64,000 nt of DNA from Antedon mediterranea (lineage: Eukaryota; Echinodermata; Crinoidea; Comatulida; Antedonidae), in assembly GCF_964355755.1 (NCBI RefSeq), contig NC_092678.1:10018922-10082921 (forward strand), written 5' to 3'. Every line of letters starts with the position of its first letter. Position 1 is the first letter of the stretch. Position numbers and translations under genes: made by a program. Of the stretch, positions 24,881 through 36,690 are shown piece by piece. The notes beneath the pieces were generated by a model. It was not told where the DNA came from. It ran no database searches and saw nothing but the letters and a program-made list of their open reading frames with translations.

Positions 24881-24957
24881 AACACTTTGATGTTTTGTGT
24901 GAAAAAGTTTTGTCAAAATGCTGAAAATGGTCTAAAACGTTTTTAAAACGATATTAA
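24881..24957 (+). repeat. F/B hybrid monomer, 77 bp
   Basis: It starts as class F (aacactttgatg, no leading nine bases) and continues as class B (ttttgtgtgaaaaagttttg...acgatattaa), with private tgctgaaaatgg. The copy at 60153-60229 is the same. It is a junction monomer from exchange between non-equivalent monomers. Confidence 0.78.
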
Positions 24958-25341
24958 GCTATTTTGTGCTCTTTGATGTTTTTGTATAACCAAGTTTTTT
25001 CGAAAATCACAAAATGGTCTAAAACGTCTCCAAATGCGATTTGAAGATATTCTGAGCACTTTGGTGTTTTTATGTTAAAAAGTTTTTTCGAAAATCACAA
25101 AATGGTCTAAAACGTCTCCAAATGCGATTTGAAGATATTCTGAGCACTTTGGTGTTTTTATGTTAAAAAGTTTTTTCGAAAATCACAAAATGGTCTAAAA
25201 CGTCTCCAAATGCGATTTGAAGCTATTCTATACACTTTGATGTTTTGTGTTAAAAAGTTTTGTCGAAATGCTCAAAATGGTTTAAAACGTTTTTAAAACG
25301 ATATTAAGCTATTTTGTGCTCTTTGATGTTTTTGTGTAACC

Positions 25342-25680
25342 AAGTTTCATCGAAATGAACAAAATGGTCTAAAACGTCTCCAAATGCGATTTGAAGCTTT
25401 TCCAAGCACTTTGCTGTTTTTATGTTAACAAGTTTTTTCGAAAATCACAAAATTGTCTAAAACGTCTCAAAATGCGATTTGAAGGTATTCTGAGCACTTT
25501 GGTGTTTTTGTGTGAAAAGTTTTAACGAAAAGCTCAAAATGGTCTAAAACGGTTCTAATGTGATTTTAAGCACTTTGATGTTTTTGTACAACCAAGTTTC
25601 ATCGAAATGCTCAAAATGGTCTAAAACGTTTTTAAAACGATATTAAGCTATTTTGTGCTCTTTGATGTTTTTGTGTAACC
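25342..25680 (+). repeat. 339-bp four-monomer segment absent from B2
   Basis: The B1 to B2 offset drops from 35272 to 34933 here. 339 equals the lengths of the four monomers involved: C (88), D (88), E (85) and F/B (78). The breakpoint can slide left because both flanks carry the same gtgctctttgatg...taacc sequence, as expected for homologous unequal exchange. The change could equally be a gain in B1. Confidence 0.85.
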
Positions 25681-26329
25681 AAGTTTTTTCGAAAATCACA
25701 AAATGGTCTAAAACGTCTCCAAATGCGATTTGAAGCTTTTCTAAGCACTTTGGTGTTTTTATGTTAACAAGTTTTTTCGAAAATCACAAAATGGTCTAAA
25801 ACGTCTCAAAATGCGATTTGAAGGTATTCTGAGCACTTTGGTGTTTTTGTGTGAAAAGTTTTAACGAAATGCTCAAAATGGTCTAAAACGGTTTCTAATG
25901 TGATTTTAACCACTTTGATGTTTTTGTGTAACCAAGTTCTTTTCGAAAATCACAAAATGGTCTAAAACGTCTCCAAATGCGATTTGAAGCTTTTCTAAGC
26001 ACTTTGGTGTTTTTATGTTAACAAGTTTTTTCGAAAATCACAAAATGGTCTAAAACGTCTCAAAATGCGATTTGAAGGTATTCTGAGCACTTTGGTGTTT
26101 TTGTGTGAAAAGTTTTAACGAAATGCTCAAAATGGTCTAAAACGGTTTCTAATGTGATTTTAACCACTTTGATGTTTTTGTGTAACCAAGTTTTTTCGAA
26201 AATCACAAAATGGTCTAAAACGTCTCCAAATGCGATTTGAAGCTTTTCTAAGCACTTTGGTGTTTTTATGTTAACAAGTTTTTTCGAAAATCACAAAATG
26301 GTCTAAAACGTCTCCAAATGCGATTTGAA

Positions 26330-26414
26330 GCTATTCTGTACACTTTGATGTTTTGTGTGAAAAGTTTTAACGAAATGCTCAAAATTGTCTAAAACGGTTT
26401 CTAATGTGATTTTA
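26330..26414 (+). repeat. B/E hybrid monomer, 85 bp
   Basis: It opens as class B (gctattctgtacactttg, ttttgtgtg) and ends as class E (aaaagttttaacg...ggtttctaatgtgatttta). The same hybrid lies at 61263-61347. It replaces a longer B-C-D-E series found in A-type blocks, so it marks an internal deletion shared by B1 and B2. Confidence 0.78.
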
Positions 26415-29067
26415 AGCACTTTGATGTTTTTGTAAAACCAAGTTTCATCGAAATGCACAAAATGGTCTAAAACGTCTCCAAATGCGATTTGAAGCTTTTC
26501 CAAGCACTTTGGTGTTTTTATGTTAACAAGGTTTTTCGAAAATCACAAAATGGTCTAAAACGTCTCCAAATGCGATTTGAAGCTTTTCCAAGCACTTTGC
26601 TGTTTTTATGTTAACAAGTTTTTTCGAAAATCACAAAATGGTCTAAAACGTCTCAAAATACGATATTAAGCTGTTTTGTGCACTTTGATGATTTGTGTGA
26701 AAAGTTTTAACGAAATGCTCAAAATGGTCTAAAACGGTTTCTAATGTGATTTTAAGCACTTTGATGTTTTTATGTAGCCAAGTTTTTTCGAAAATCACAA
26801 AATGGTCAAAAACGTCTCCAAATGCGATTTGAAGCTTTTCTAAGCACTTTGGTTTTTTTATGTTAACAAGTTTTTTCGAAAATCACAAAATGGTCTAAAA
26901 CGTCTTCAAATGCGATTTGAAGATATTCTGAGCACTTTGGTGTTTTTCTGTTAAAAAGTATTTTCGAAAATCACAAAATGGCCTAAAACGTCTCCAAATG
27001 CGATTTGAAGCTATTCTGTACACTTTGATGTTTTGTGTGAAAAAGTTTTGTCAAAATGCTCAAAATGGTCTAAAACGTTTTTAAAACGATATTAAGCTAT
27101 TTTGTGCTCTTTGATGTGTTTGTATAACCAAGTTTTTTCGAAAATCACAAAATGGTCTAAAACGTCTCCAAATGCGATTTGAAGCTTTTCCAAGCACTTT
27201 GCTGTTTTTATGTTAACAATTTTTTTCGAAAATCATAAAATGGTCTAAAACGTCTCCAAATGCGATTTGAAGCTATTCTGTACACTTTGATGTTTTGTGT
27301 GAAAAGTTTTGTCGAAATGCTCAAAATGGTCTAAAACGTTTTTAAAACGATATTAAGCTATTTTGTGCTCTTTGATGTTTTTGTGTAACCAAGTTTCATC
27401 GAAATGAGCAAAATGGTCTAAAACGTCTCCAAATGCGATTTGAAGCTTTTCTAAGCACTTTGGTGTTTTTATGTTAACAAGTTTTTTCGAAAATCACAAA
27501 ATGGTCTAAAACGTCTCCAAATGCGATTTGAAGATATTCTGAGCACTTTGCTGTTTTTATGTTAACAAGTTTTTTCGAAAATCACAAAATGGTCTAAAAC
27601 GTCTCAAAATGCTATTTGAAGGTATTCTGAGCACTTTGGTGTTTTTGTGTGAAAAGTTTTAACGAAATGCTCAAAATGGTCTAAAACGGTTCTAATGTGA
27701 TTTTAAGCACTTTGATGTTTTTGTATAACCAAGTTTCATCGAAATGCTCAAAATGGTCTAAAACGTTTTTAAAACGATATTAAGCTATTTTGTGCTCTTT
27801 GATGTTTTTGTGTAACGAAGTTTCATCGAAATGAACAAAATGGTCTAAAACGTCTCCAAATGCGATTTGAAGCTTTTCCAAGCACTTTGCTGTTTTTATG
27901 TTAACAAGTTTTTTCGAAAATCACAAAATGGCCTAAAACGTCTCAAAATGCGATTTCAAGGTATTCTGAGCACTTTGGTGTTTTTGTGTGAAAGGTTTTA
28001 ACGAAATGCTCAAAATGGTCTAAAACGGTTTCTAATGTGATTTAAAGCACTTTGATGTTTTTGTATAACCAAGTTTCATCGAAATGCACAAAATGGTCTA
28101 AAACGTCTCCAAATGCGATTTGAAGCTTTTCTAAGCACTTTGCTGTTTTTATGTTAACAAGTTTTTTCGAAAATCACAAAATGGTCTAAAACGTCTCCAA
28201 ATGCGATTTGAAGATATTCTGAGCACTTTGGTGTTTTTATGTTAAAAAGTTTTTTCGAAAATCACAAAATGGTCTAAAACGTCTCCAAATGCGATTTGAA
28301 GATATTCTGAGCACTTTGGTGTTTTTATGTTAACAAGTTTTTTCGAAAATCACAAAATGGTCTAAAACGTCTCCAAATGCGATTTGAAGCTATTCTGTAC
28401 ACTTTGATGTTTTGTGTGAAAAAGTTTTGTCGAAATGCTCAAAATGGTCTAAAACGTTTTTAAAACGATATTAAGCTATTTTGTGCTCTTTGATGTTTTT
28501 CTGTAACCAAGTTTTATCGAAATGAACAAAATGGTCTAAAACGTCTCCAAATGCGATTTGAAGCTTTTCCAAGCACTTTGCTGTTTTTATGTTAACAAGT
28601 TTTTTCGAAAATCACAAAATGGTCTAAAACGTCTCAAAATGCGATTTGAAGGTATTCTGAGCACTTTGGTGTTTTTGTGTGAAAAGTTTTAACGAAATGC
28701 TCAAAATTGTCTAAAACGGTTTCTAATGTGATTTTAAGCACTTTGATGTTTTTGTAAAACCAAGTTTCATCGAAATGAACAAAATGGTCTAAAATGTCTC
28801 CAAATGCGATTTGAAGCTTTTCCAAGCACTTTGCTGTTTTTATGTTAACAAGCTTTTTCGAAAATCACAAAATGGTCTAAAACGTCTCCAAATGCGATTT
28901 GAAGATATTCTGAGCACTTTGGTGTTTTTATGTTAAAAAGTTTTTTCGAAAATCACAAAATGGTCTAAAACGTCTCCAAATGCGATTTGAAGATATTCTG
29001 AGCACTTTGGTGTTTTTATGTTAAAAAGTTTTTTCGAAAATCACAAAATGGTCTAAAACGTCTCCAA

Positions 29068-29213
29068 ATGCGATTTGAAGCTATTCTGTACACTTTGATG
29101 TTTTGTGTGAAAAAGTTTTGTCGAAATGCTCAAAATGGTTTAAAACGGTTTTAAAACGATATTAAGTTATTTTGTGCTCTTTGATGTTTTTGTGTAACCA
29201 AGTTTCATCGAAA
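29068..29213 (+). repeat. Border between B1 and A2
   Basis: Alpha and B/C monomers with the private ggtttaaaacggttttaaaacg and aagttatttt changes. The related border of A3 (about 44102-44230) has aagttatttt but the usual cgtttttaaaacg. No gene. Confidence 0.6.
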
Positions 29214-29514
29214 TGAACAAAATGGTCTAAAACGTCTCCAAATGCGATTTGAAGCTTTTCCAAGCACTTTGCTGTTTTTATGTTAACAAGTTTTTTCGAA
29301 AATCACAAAATGGTGTAAAACGTCTCAAAATGCGATTTGAAGGTATTCTGAGCACTTTGGTGTTTTTGTGTGAAAAGTTTTAACGAAATGCTCAAAATGG
29401 TCTAAAACGGTTCTAATGTGATTTTAAGCTATTCTAGACACTTTGATGTTTTGTGTGAAAAAGTTTTCTCGAAATGCTCAAAATGGTCTAAAACGTTTTC
29501 CAATACCATATTAA

Positions 29515-29572
29515 GCTATTTTGTGCAATTTGATGTTTTTGTGTAACCAAGTTTTTTGAAATGCGATTTGAA
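29515..29572 (+). repeat. 58-bp truncated C monomer
   Basis: It starts gctattttgtgcaatttg and lacks 30 bp including the conserved core. It is followed by gatattctgaggactctgg. The next truncated copy starts 1187 bp later at 30702. Confidence 0.87.
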
Positions 29573-30701
29573 GATATTCTGAGGACTCTGGTGTTTTTAT
29601 GTTAAAAAGTTTTTTCGAAAATCACAAAATGGTCTAAAACGTCTCCAAATGCGATTTGAAGATATTCTGAGCACTTTGGTGTTTTTATGTTAAAAAGTTT
29701 TTTCGAAAATCACAAAATGGTCTAAAACGTCTCCAAATGCGAGTTGAAGCTATTCTGTACACTTTGATGTTTTGTGTGAAAAAGTTTTGTCGAAATGCTC
29801 AAAATGGTCTAAAACGTTTTTAAAACGATATTAAGCTATTTTGTGCTCTTTGATGTTTTTGTGTAACCAAGTTTTTTCGAAAATCACAAAATGGTCTAAA
29901 ACGTCTCCAAATGCGATTTGAAGCTTTTCTAAGCACTTTGGTGTTTTTATGTTAACAAGTTTTTTCGCAAATCACAAAATGGTCTAAAACGTCTCCAAAT
30001 GCGATTTGAAGATATTCTGAGCACATTGGTGTTTTTATGTTAAAAAAGTTTTTTCGAAAATCACAAAATGGTCTAAAACGTTTCCAAATGCGATTTGAAG
30101 CTCTTCTGTACACTTTGATGTTTTGTGTGAAAAAGTTTTTTCGAAATGCTCAAAATGGTCTAAAACGTTTTTAAATACGATATTAAGCTGTTTTGTGCAC
30201 TTTGATGGTTTGTGTGAAAAGTTTTAACGAAATGCTCAAAATGGTCAAAAACGGTTTCTAATGTGATTTTAAGCACTTTGATGTTTTTGTGTAACCAAGT
30301 TTTTTCGAAAATCACAAATTGGTCTAAAACGTCTCCAAATGCGATTTGAAGCTTTTCTAAACACTTTGGTGCTTTTATGTTAACAAGTTTTTTCGAAAAT
30401 CACAAAATGGTCTAAAACGTCTCCAAATGCGATTTGAAGCTTTTCTAAACACTTTGGTGTTTTTATGTTAACAAGTTTTTTCGAAAATCACAAAATGGTC
30501 TAAAACGTCTTCAAATGCGATTTGAAGATATTCTGAGCACTTTGGTGTTTTTCTGTTAAAAAGTTTTTTCGAAAATCACAAAATGGTCTAAAACGTCTCC
30601 AAATGCGATTTGAAGCTCTTCTGTACACTTTGATGTTTTGTGTGAAAAAGTTTTCTCGAAATGCTCAAAATGGTCTAAAACGTTTTCCAATACCATATTA
30701 A

Positions 30702-30759
30702 GCTATTTTGTGCAATTTGATGTTTTTATGTAACCAAGTTTTTTGAAATGCGATTTGAA
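30702..30759 (+). repeat. 58-bp truncated C monomer
   Basis: Same deletion as at 29515, with tttttatgtaacc in place of tttttgtgtaacc and an ordinary gatattctgagcac monomer after it. The a/g difference identifies the two members of each pair in A1, A2 and A3. Confidence 0.87.
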
Positions 30760-33700
30760 GATATTCTGAGCACTTTGGTGTTTTTATGTTAAAAAGTTTT
30801 TTCGAAAATCACAAAATGGTCTAAAACGTCTCCAAATGCGATTTGAAGATATTCTGAGCACTTTGGTGTTTTTATGTTAAAAAGTTTTTTCGAAAATCAC
30901 AAAATGGTCTAAAACGTCTCCAAATGCGATTTGAAGCTATTCTGTACACTTTGATGTTTTGTGTGAAAAAGTTTTGTCGAAATGCTCAAAATGGTCTAAA
31001 ACGTTTTTAAAACGATATTAAGCTATTTTGTGCTCTTTGATGTTTTTGTGTAACCAAGTTTTTTCGAAAATCACAAAATGGTCTAAAACGTCTCCAAATG
31101 CGATTTGAAGCTTTTCTAAGCACTTTGGTGTTTTTATGTTAACAAGTTTTTTCGAAAATCACAAAATGGTCTAAAACGTCTCAAAATGCGATTTGAAGGT
31201 ATTCTGAGCACTTTGGTGTTTTTGTGTGAAAAGTTTTAACGAAATGCTCAAAATGGTCTAAAACGGTTTCTAATGTGATTTTAAGCACTTTGATGTTTTT
31301 GTGTAACCAAGTTTTTTCGAAAATCACAAAATGGTCTAAAACGTCTCCAAATGCGATTTGAAGCTATTCTGTACACTTTGATGTTTTGTGTGAAAAAAGT
31401 TTTGTCGAAATGCTCAAAATGGTCTAAAACGTTTTTAAAACGATATTGAGCTATTTTGTGCTCTTTGATGTTTTTGTGTAACCAAGTTTTATCGAAATGA
31501 ACAAAATGGTCTAAAACGTCTCCAAATGCGATTTGAAGCTTTTCCAAGCACTTTGCTGTTTTTATATTAAGTTTTTTCGAAAATCACAAAATGGTCTAAA
31601 ACGTCTCTAAATGCGATTTGAAGGTATTCTGAGCAATTTGGTGTTTTTGTGTGAAAAGTTTTAACGAAATGCTCAAAATTGTCTAAAACGGTTTCTAATG
31701 TGATTTTAAGCACTTTGATGTTTTTGTAAAACCAAGTTTCATCGAAATGCACAAAATGGTCTAAAACGTCTCCAAATGCGATTTGAAGCTATTCTGTACA
31801 CTTTGATGTTTTGTGTGAAAAAAGTTTTGTCGAAATGCTCAAAATGGTCTAAAACGTTTTTAAAACGATATTAAGCTATTTTGTGCTCTTTGATGTTTTT
31901 GTGTAACCAAGTTTTATCGAAATGAACAAAATGGTCTAAAACGTCTCCAAATGCGATTTGAAGCTTTTCCAAGCACTTTGCTGTTTTTATGTTAACAGGT
32001 TTTTTCGAAAATCACAAAATGGTCTAAAACGTCTCAAAATGCGATTTGAAGGTATTCTGAGCACTTTGGTGTTTTTGTGTGAAAAGTTTTAACGAAATGC
32101 TCAAAATTGTCTAAAACGGTTTCTAATGTGATTTTAAGCACTTTGATGTTTTTGTAAAACCAAGTTTCATCGAAATGCACAAAATGGTCTAAAATGTCTC
32201 CAAATGCGATTTGAAGCTTTTCCAAGCACTTTGCTGTTTTTATGTTAACAAGCTTTTTCGAAAATCACAAAAGGGTCTAAAACGTCTCCAAATGTGATTT
32301 GAAGATATTCTGAGCACTTTGGTATTTTTATGTTAAAAAGTTTTTTCGAAAATCACAAAATGGTCTAAAACGTCTCCAAATGCGATTTGAAGATATTCTG
32401 AGCACTTTGGTGTTTTTATGTTAAAAAGTTTTTTCGAAAATCACAAAATGGTCTAAAACGTCTCCAAATGCGATTTGAAGCTATTCTGTACACTTTGATG
32501 TTTTGTGTGAAAAAGTTTTGTCGAAATGCTCAAAATGGTTTAAAACGTTTTTAAAACGATATTAAGCTATTTTGTGCTCTTTGATGTTTTTGTATAACCA
32601 AGTTTCATCGAAATGCACAAAATGGTCTAAAACGTCTCCAAATACGATTTGAAGCTTTTCCAAGCACTTTGCTGTTTTTATGTTAACAAGTTTTTTCGAA
32701 AATCACAAAATTGTCTAAAACGTCTCAAAATGCGATTTGAAGGTATTCTGAGCACTTTGGTGTTTTTGTGTGAAAAGTTTTAACGAAAAGCTCAAAATGG
32801 TCTAAAACGGTTCTAATGTGATTTTAAGCACTTTGATGTTTTTGTACAACCAAGTTTCATCGAAATGCTCAAAATGGTCTAAAACGTTTTTAAAACGATA
32901 TTAAGCTATTTTGTGCTCTTTGATGTTTTTGTGTAACCAAGTTTTTTTCGAAAATCACAAAATGGTCTAAAACGTCTCCAAATGCGATTTGAAGCTTTTC
33001 TAAGCACTTTGGTGTTTTTATGTTAACAAGTTTTTTCGAAAATCGCAAAATGGTCTAAAACGTCTCAAAATGCGATTTGAAGGTATTCTGAGCACTTTGG
33101 TGTTTTTGTGTGAAAAGTTTTAACGAAATGCTCAAAATGGTCTAAAACGGTTTCTAATGTGATTTTAACCACTTTGATGTTTTTGTGTAACCAAGTTCTT
33201 TTCGAAAATCACAAAATGGTCTAAAACGTCTCCAAATGCGATTTGAAGCTTTTCTAAGCACTTTGGTGTTTTTATGTTAACAAGTTTTTTCGAAAATCAC
33301 AAAATGGTCTAAAACGTCTCAAAATGCGATTTGAAGGTATTCTGAGCACTTTGGTGTTTTTGTGTGAAAAGTTTTAACGAAATGCTCAAAATGGTCTAAA
33401 ACGGTTTCTAATGTGATTTTAACCACTTTGATGTTTTTGTGTAACCAAGTTTTTTCGAAAATCACAAAATGGTCTAAAACGTCTCCAAATGCGATTTGAA
33501 GCTTTTCTAAGCACTTTGGTGTTTTTATGTTAACAAGTTTTTTCGAAAATCACAAAATGGTCTAAAACGTCTCCAAATGCGATTTGAAGCTATTCTGTAC
33601 ACTTTGATGTTTTGTGTGAAAAAAGTTTTGTCGAAATGCTCAAAATGGTCTAAAACGTTTTTAAAACGATATTAAGCTATTTTGTGCTCTTTGATGTTTT

Positions 33701-36690
33701 TGTGTAACCAAGTTTTATCGAAATGAACAAAATGTTCTAAAACGTCTCCAAATGCGATTTGAAGCTTTTCCAAGCACTTTGCTGTTTTTATGTTAAGTTT
33801 TTTCGAAAATCACAAATTGGTCTAAAACGTCTCTAAATGCGAGTTGAAGGTATTCTGAGCACTTTGGTGTTTTTGTGTGAAAAGTTTTAACGAAATGCTC
33901 AAAATTGTCTAAAACGGTTTCTAATGTGATTTTAAGCACTTTGATGTTTTTGTAAAACCAAGTTTCATCGAAATGCACAAAATGGTCTAAAACGTCTCCA
34001 AATGCGATTTGAAGCTTTTCCAAGCACTTTGCTGTTTTTATGTTAACAAGCTTTTTCGAAAATCACAAAATGGTCTAAAACGTCTCCAAATGCGATTTGA
34101 AGATATTCTGAGCACTTTGGTGTTTTTATGTTAAAAAGTTTTTTCGAAAATCACAAAATGGTCTAAAACGTCTCCAAATGCGATTTGAAGCTCTTCTGTA
34201 CACTTTGATGTTTTGTGTGAATAAGTTTTGTCAAAATGCTCAAAATGGTCTAAAACGTTTTTAAAACGATATTAAGCTATTTTGTGCTCTTTGATGTTTT
34301 TGTATAACCAAGTTTTTTCGAAAATCACAAAATTATCTAAAACGTCTCCAAATGCGATTTGAAGATATTCTGAGCACTTTGGTGTTTTTATGTTAAAAAG
34401 TTTTTTCGAAAATCACAAAATGGTCTAAAACGTCTCCAAATGCGATTTGAAGATATTCTGAGCACTTTGGTGTTTTGTGTGAAAAGTTTTGTCGAAATGC
34501 TCAAAATGGTCTAAAACGTTTTTAAAACGATATTAAGCTATTTTGTGCTCTTTGATGTTTTTGTGTAACCAAGTTTCATCGAAATGAACAAAATGGTCTA
34601 AAACGTCTCCAAATGCGATTTGAAGCTTTTCTAAGCACTTTGGTGTTTTTATGTTAACAAGTTTTTTCGAAAATCACAAAATGGTCTAAAACGTCTCCAA
34701 ATGCGATTTGAAGATATTCTGAGCACTTTGCTGTTTTTATGTTAACAAGTTTTTTCGAAAATCACAAAATGGTCTAAAACGTCTCAAAATGCTATTTGAA
34801 GGTATTCTGAGCACTTTGGTGTTTTTGTGTGAAAAGTTTTAACGAAATGCTCAAAATGGTCTAAAACGGTTCTAATGTGATTTTAAGCACTTTGATGTTT
34901 TTGTATAACCAAGTTTCATCGAAATGCTCAAAATGGTCTAAAACGTTTTTAAAACGATATTAAGCTATTTTGTGCTCTTTGATGTTTTTGTGTAATGAAG
35001 TTTCATCGAAATGAACAAAATGGTCTAAAACGTCTCCAAATGCGATTTGAAGCTTTTCCAAGCACTTTGCTGTTTTTATGTTAACAAGTTTTTTCGAAAA
35101 TCACAAAATGGCCTAAAACGTCTCAAAATGCGATTTCAAGGTATTCTGAGCACTTTGGTGTTTTTGTGTGAAAGGTTTTAACGAAATGCTCAAAATGGTC
35201 TAAAACGGTTTCTAATGTGATTTTAAGCACTTTGATGTTTTTGTATAACCAAGTTTCATCGAAATGCACAAAATGGTCTAAAACGTCTCCAAATGCGATT
35301 TGAAGCTTTTCTAAGCACTTTGCTGTTTTTATGTTAAAAAGTTTTTTCGAAAATCACAAAATGGTCTAAAACGTCTCCAAATGCGATTTGAAGATATTCT
35401 GAGCACTTTGGTGTTTTTATGTTAAAAAGTTTTTTCGAAAATCACAAAATGGTCTAAAACGTCTCCAAATGCGATTTGAAGATATTCTGAGCACTTTGGT
35501 GTTTTTATGTTAAAAAGTTTTTTCGAAAATCACAAAATGGTCTAAAACGTCTCCAAATGCGATTTGAAGCTATTCTGTACACTTTGATGTTTTGTGTGAA
35601 AAAGTTTTGTCGAAATGCTCAAAATGGTCTAAAACGTTTTTAAAACGATATTAAGCTATTTTGTGCTCTTTGATGTTTTTGTGTAACCAAGTTTTATCGA
35701 AATGAACAAAATGGTCTAAAACGTCTCCAAATGCGATTTGAAGCTTTTCTAAGCACTTTGCTGTTTTTATGTTAACAAGTTTTTTCGAAAATCACAAAAT
35801 GGTCTAAAACGTCTCCAAATGGGATTTGAAGCTTTTCTAAGCACTTTGGTGTTTTTATGTTAACAAGTTTTTTCGAAAAACACAAAATGGTCTAAAACGT
35901 CTCCAAATGCGATTTGAAGATATTCTGAGCACTTTGGTGTTTTTATGTTAAAAAGTATTTTCGAAAATCACAAAATGGTCTAAAACGTCTCCAAATGCGA
36001 TTTGAAGCTCTTCTGTACACTTTGATGTTTTGTGTGAAAAAGTTTAGTCGAAATGCTCAAAATGGTCTAAAACGTTTTTAAAACGATATTAAGCTATTTT
36101 GTGCTCTTTGATGTTTTTGTGTAACCAAGTTTCATCGAAAATCACAAAATGGTCTAAAACGTCTCCAAATGCGATTTGAAGCTTTTCCAAGCACTTTGCT
36201 GTTTTTATGTTAACAAGTTTTTTCGAAAATCACAAAATGGTCTAAAACGTCTCAAAATGCGATTTGAAGGTATTCTGAGCACTTTGGTGTTTTTGTGTGA
36301 AAAGTTTTAACGAAATGCTCAAAATTGTCTAAAACGGTTTCTAATGTGATTTTAAGCACTTTGATGTTTTTGTAAAACCAAGTTTCATCGAAATGAACAA
36401 AATGGTCTAAAATGTCTCCAAATGCGATTTGAAGCTTTTCCAAGCACTTTGCTGTTTTTATGTTAACAAGCTTTTTCGAAAATCACAAAATGGTCTAAAA
36501 CGTCTCCAAATGCGATTTGAAGATATTCTGAGCACTTTGGTGTTTTTATGTTAAAAAGTTTTTTCGAAAATCACAAAATGGTCTAAAACGTCTCCAAATG
36601 CGATTTGAAGATATTCTAAGCACTTTGGTGTTTTTATGTTAACAAGTTTTTTCGAAAATCACAAAATGGTCTAAAACGTCTCCAAATGCG

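Larger units (their letters stand above)
21171..29067 (+). repeat. B1: first member of the ~35-kb-spaced pair
   Basis: It aligns to B2 at +35272 up to about 25341 and at +34933 from 25681 to the end of the window. Checks: acgataataagctg (gctg at 21601/56873), ATCGAT (22242/57514 and 24058/59330), 26303/61236 and 28634/63567. The change of offset is a 339-bp difference. The only substitutions I noted are at about 22898/58170 (c/t), 24148/59420 (a/g) and about 25750/60683 (g/c). No gene. Confidence 0.85.
29214..36690 (+). repeat. A2: copy 2 of the ~15-kb super-repeat
   Basis: It aligns to A1 at -15535 and to A3 at +14934 (from about 45000 in A3). All the A1 landmarks are present: gaggactctgg (29581), ttaacagg (about 31994), cacaaaaggg (32266) and the recurring frames at 33793 and 36252. 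Private changes include c to t at 34996 (tgtaatgaag) and g to a at 34335. Near 36.6-36.7 kb it leaves the A1/A3 path: one gatattctaag monomer is followed directly by the ctgttaaaaag monomer. Confidence 0.82.
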
